Shown here piece after piece: positions 5,021 through 6,285 of a stretch of 6,285 bases of DNA. A program made the position numbers and the translations under genes. The notes under the pieces were generated by a model, which saw only the letters and a list, made by a program, of their open reading frames with translations, was not told the DNA's origin and did no database searches. Position 1 is the first letter of the stretch. Every line of letters starts with the position of its first letter. Source of the DNA: Actinomycetes bacterium (GTDB taxonomy: Bacteria > Actinomycetota > Acidimicrobiia > Acidimicrobiales > Palsa-688); the NCBI GenBank assembly GCA_021808425.1, contig JAKBBS010000194.1:1-6285 (forward strand), read 5' to 3'.

Positions 5021-6285
5021 CTACTTGACGATCCCCCCTCGCGTCATAGCGACGACGTCGAGCGCCTTGTCGACATCCTCTTCGCTCATAAGCCCACGCT
5101 CCAACACGATCGAGCGAATGTCCTTGCCCTCGGCGGCCGATGCCTTGATCACCTTCGCAGCTTCCTCGTAGCCGATGTAGGGGTTGAGGGCCGTGCCGAT
5201 GGACGGGGAGGAGAGCGCGTAGGTGCGGCACCGATCCTCGTCGGCTTCGATCCCGGAAATGCACTTGTCTGCGAAAGCGACGCTGACGGCGCTCAGCAGG
5301 CGTATCGATTCGAGGAGGTTACGGGCGATCACCGGGAGCATCACGTTGAGCTCGAGGTTCCCTGCCGCCCCGCCAAAGGCAACAGCCGCATCGTTTCCTA
5401 TCACCTGCGCAACCACCTGCGACACGGCTTCGGGTATCACGGGGTTGACCTTGCCCGGCATGATCGACGAACCCGGCTGGAGGTCGGGGATGCGGATCTC
5501 GGCGAGCCCTGTACGGGGTCCGCTGCCCATCCAGCGCAGGTCGGTCGCGCACTTGTATAGCGAGACCGCGATGGTTCGCAGCACCCCGGATGCCTCCACG
5601 AGGGCGTCCCGGGCGCCTTGAGACTCGAAATGGTTGCGGGCCTCGACGAAGTTGATGCCCCGCTGTTCGGAGAGTATCGCTATGACCCCCGGCGCGAACT
5701 CGAAAGGGGCGTTGATCCCCGTCCCTACGGCTGTCCCTCCGAGTGGAAGCTCGGCTACACGGGGGAGGCACGATTCCAGCCTTTCCACCCCGTAGGCGAT
5801 CGCCGACGCATAGCCTCCGAACTCCTGTCCGAGCGTGACCGGCGTGGCGTCCATCAGGTGTGTCCGACCGGACTTGACCACCGACGCAAACTCCTCGGAC
5901 TTCGCCCGAAGCGCCTCGCTCAGCCGCCCCAGCGCGGGCACGAGACGAAAACGTATCTCCGTCGCAGCAGCCACATGCATCGCCGAAGGGAACACGTCGT
6001 TGGAGGACTGCGAGGCGTTCACGTGGTCATTGGGGTGCACAGTCGAGCCGAGCTTGGAGGAGGCAAGCGTCGCCAGGACCTCGTTCATGTTCATGTTCGT
6101 AGAAGTGCCGGACCCGGTCTGGTACACGTCTATCGGGAATTCACCGGCGTGACCACCATTTGCGACCTCGGCGGCGGCCTCGGTGATGGCCCGGGCGACG
6201 GCACCGTCGATGATTCCGAGCTTGGCGTTGACCGAAGCTGCCGCACCTTTGATCGCGGCAAGGGCCGAGATGAGCGACGCCTCGA
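5021..6285 (-). CDS. fumC: Class II fumarate hydratase, N-terminus missing
   Basis: Fumarase converts fumarate and water to L-malate in the TCA cycle as a cytoplasmic homotetramer without iron-sulfur cluster. About 420 codons are visible and the frame runs off the right edge; class II enzymes have about 460-475 residues, so roughly 45-50 N-terminal residues are missing. Visible in order: [20 protein letters not shown] (just before and after 6127); [14 protein letters not shown]; the catalytic-histidine region [18 protein letters not shown] (His codon 5860-5858); [12 protein letters not shown]; and the superfamily signature [11 protein letters not shown] (5473-5441) with the mobile catalytic Ser-Ser loop. 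The His in RTHLMD separates it from aspartase, which has Gln there. Wording such as [11 protein letters not shown] and [10 protein letters not shown] matches mycobacterial FumC. The Met at 6127 is internal, because FPIDV precedes it in frame. It is transcribed toward the membrane-protein gene, 332 bp away. Confidence 0.96.
   Translation of the reverse strand, partial: EASLISALAAIKGAAASVNAKLGIIDGAVARAITEAAAEVANGGHAGEFPIDVYQTGSGTSTNMNMNEVLATLASSKLGSTVHPNDHVNASQSSNDVFPSAMHVAAATEIRFRLVPALGRLSEALRAKSEEFASVVKSGRTHLMDATPVTLGQEFGGYASAIAYGVERLESCLPRVAELPLGGTAVGTGINAPFEFAPGVIAILSEQRGINFVEARNHFESQGARDALVEASGVLRTIAVSLYKCATDLRWMGSGPRTGLAEIRIPDLQPGSSIMPGKVNPVIPEAVSQVVAQVIGNDAAVAFGGAAGNLELNVMLPVIARNLLESIRLLSAVSVAFADKCISGIEADEDRCRTYALSSPSIGTALNPYIGYEEAAKVIKASAAEGKDIRSIVLERGLMSEEDVDKALDVVAMTRGGIVK

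Noticed and set aside
4689..5264. N-terminal extension of the membrane-protein frame by about 192 codons
   Set aside because: It runs through the spacer and into fumC in a frame different from the fumarase, has no family similarity, and begins before the first hydrophobic helix. ATG 4688 with GGAAG upstream is the natural start.
6125..6127. Methionine codon position as the fumarase start
   Set aside because: The frame continues upstream with FPIDV and further fumarase-like sequence to the window edge, and the position is mid-motif ([13 protein letters not shown]). The residue is in fact the Val of that motif (GTG), so the gene is simply cut by the edge.
5021..6285. Aspartate ammonia-lyase instead of fumarase
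   Set aside because: Some C-terminal wording is aspartase-like (NPVIPE), but the RTHLMDATP histidine and the overall match to mycobacterial FumC favour fumarase.

Overview
The window is GC-rich (roughly 60-65% by eye), densely coding, chromosomal-looking DNA. The fumarase reads very much like the FumC of high-GC Actinobacteria such as mycobacteria, and TTG/GTG starts are in use. An actinobacterium, possibly of the Acidimicrobiia type, is the best guess. The class-level placement is inference from protein resemblance, not a search result. I see no tRNA, rRNA, insertion sequence, phage gene or CRISPR array.

Layout. At the left edge one gene on the + strand encodes a short SAM-dependent methyltransferase (30-698). 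It converges across a 48-bp gap with a run of five genes, all on the - strand and so read from right to left. In order of transcription these are: a class II fumarase (5021 to beyond the right edge, N-terminus missing); a 332-bp spacer (4689-5020) carrying a 32-bp tandem duplication; a four-helix membrane protein with a long cytoplasmic loop made of repeats (3984-4688); an IF-2B-like Rossmann protein that overlaps it (3011-3994, or 3011-3862 with the later start); after 90 bp, a DUF885-like putative zinc metallopeptidase (1712-2920, TTG start); and after 23 bp, an HpcH/HpaI-family CoA lyase resembling malyl-CoA lyases (747-1688). The last four are spaced closely enough to be co-transcribed. 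Fumarase may head the same transcript.

Function. Fumarase makes L-malate, and malyl-CoA lyases cleave or form malyl-CoA or methylmalyl-CoA. A shared C4/glyoxylate theme is therefore possible, but three unrelated-looking genes lie between the two. The remaining genes do not form a pathway I recognise.

Most unusual part. The stretch 3859-4845 holds four unrelated tandem repeats: 32-bp, 9-bp, 6-bp and 18-bp. The 18-bp array sits exactly at the junction of the membrane-protein gene and the IF-2B-like gene. It is open in two frames. One frame gives the downstream protein an acidic hexapeptide-repeat N-terminus. The other is a 42-codon, tryptophan-rich ORF that begins in an ATGA overlap with the upstream stop and ends in an ATGA overlap with an internal ATG of the downstream gene. 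This could be a translational-coupling leader or an expandable protein tail, and is the best candidate here for something undescribed.
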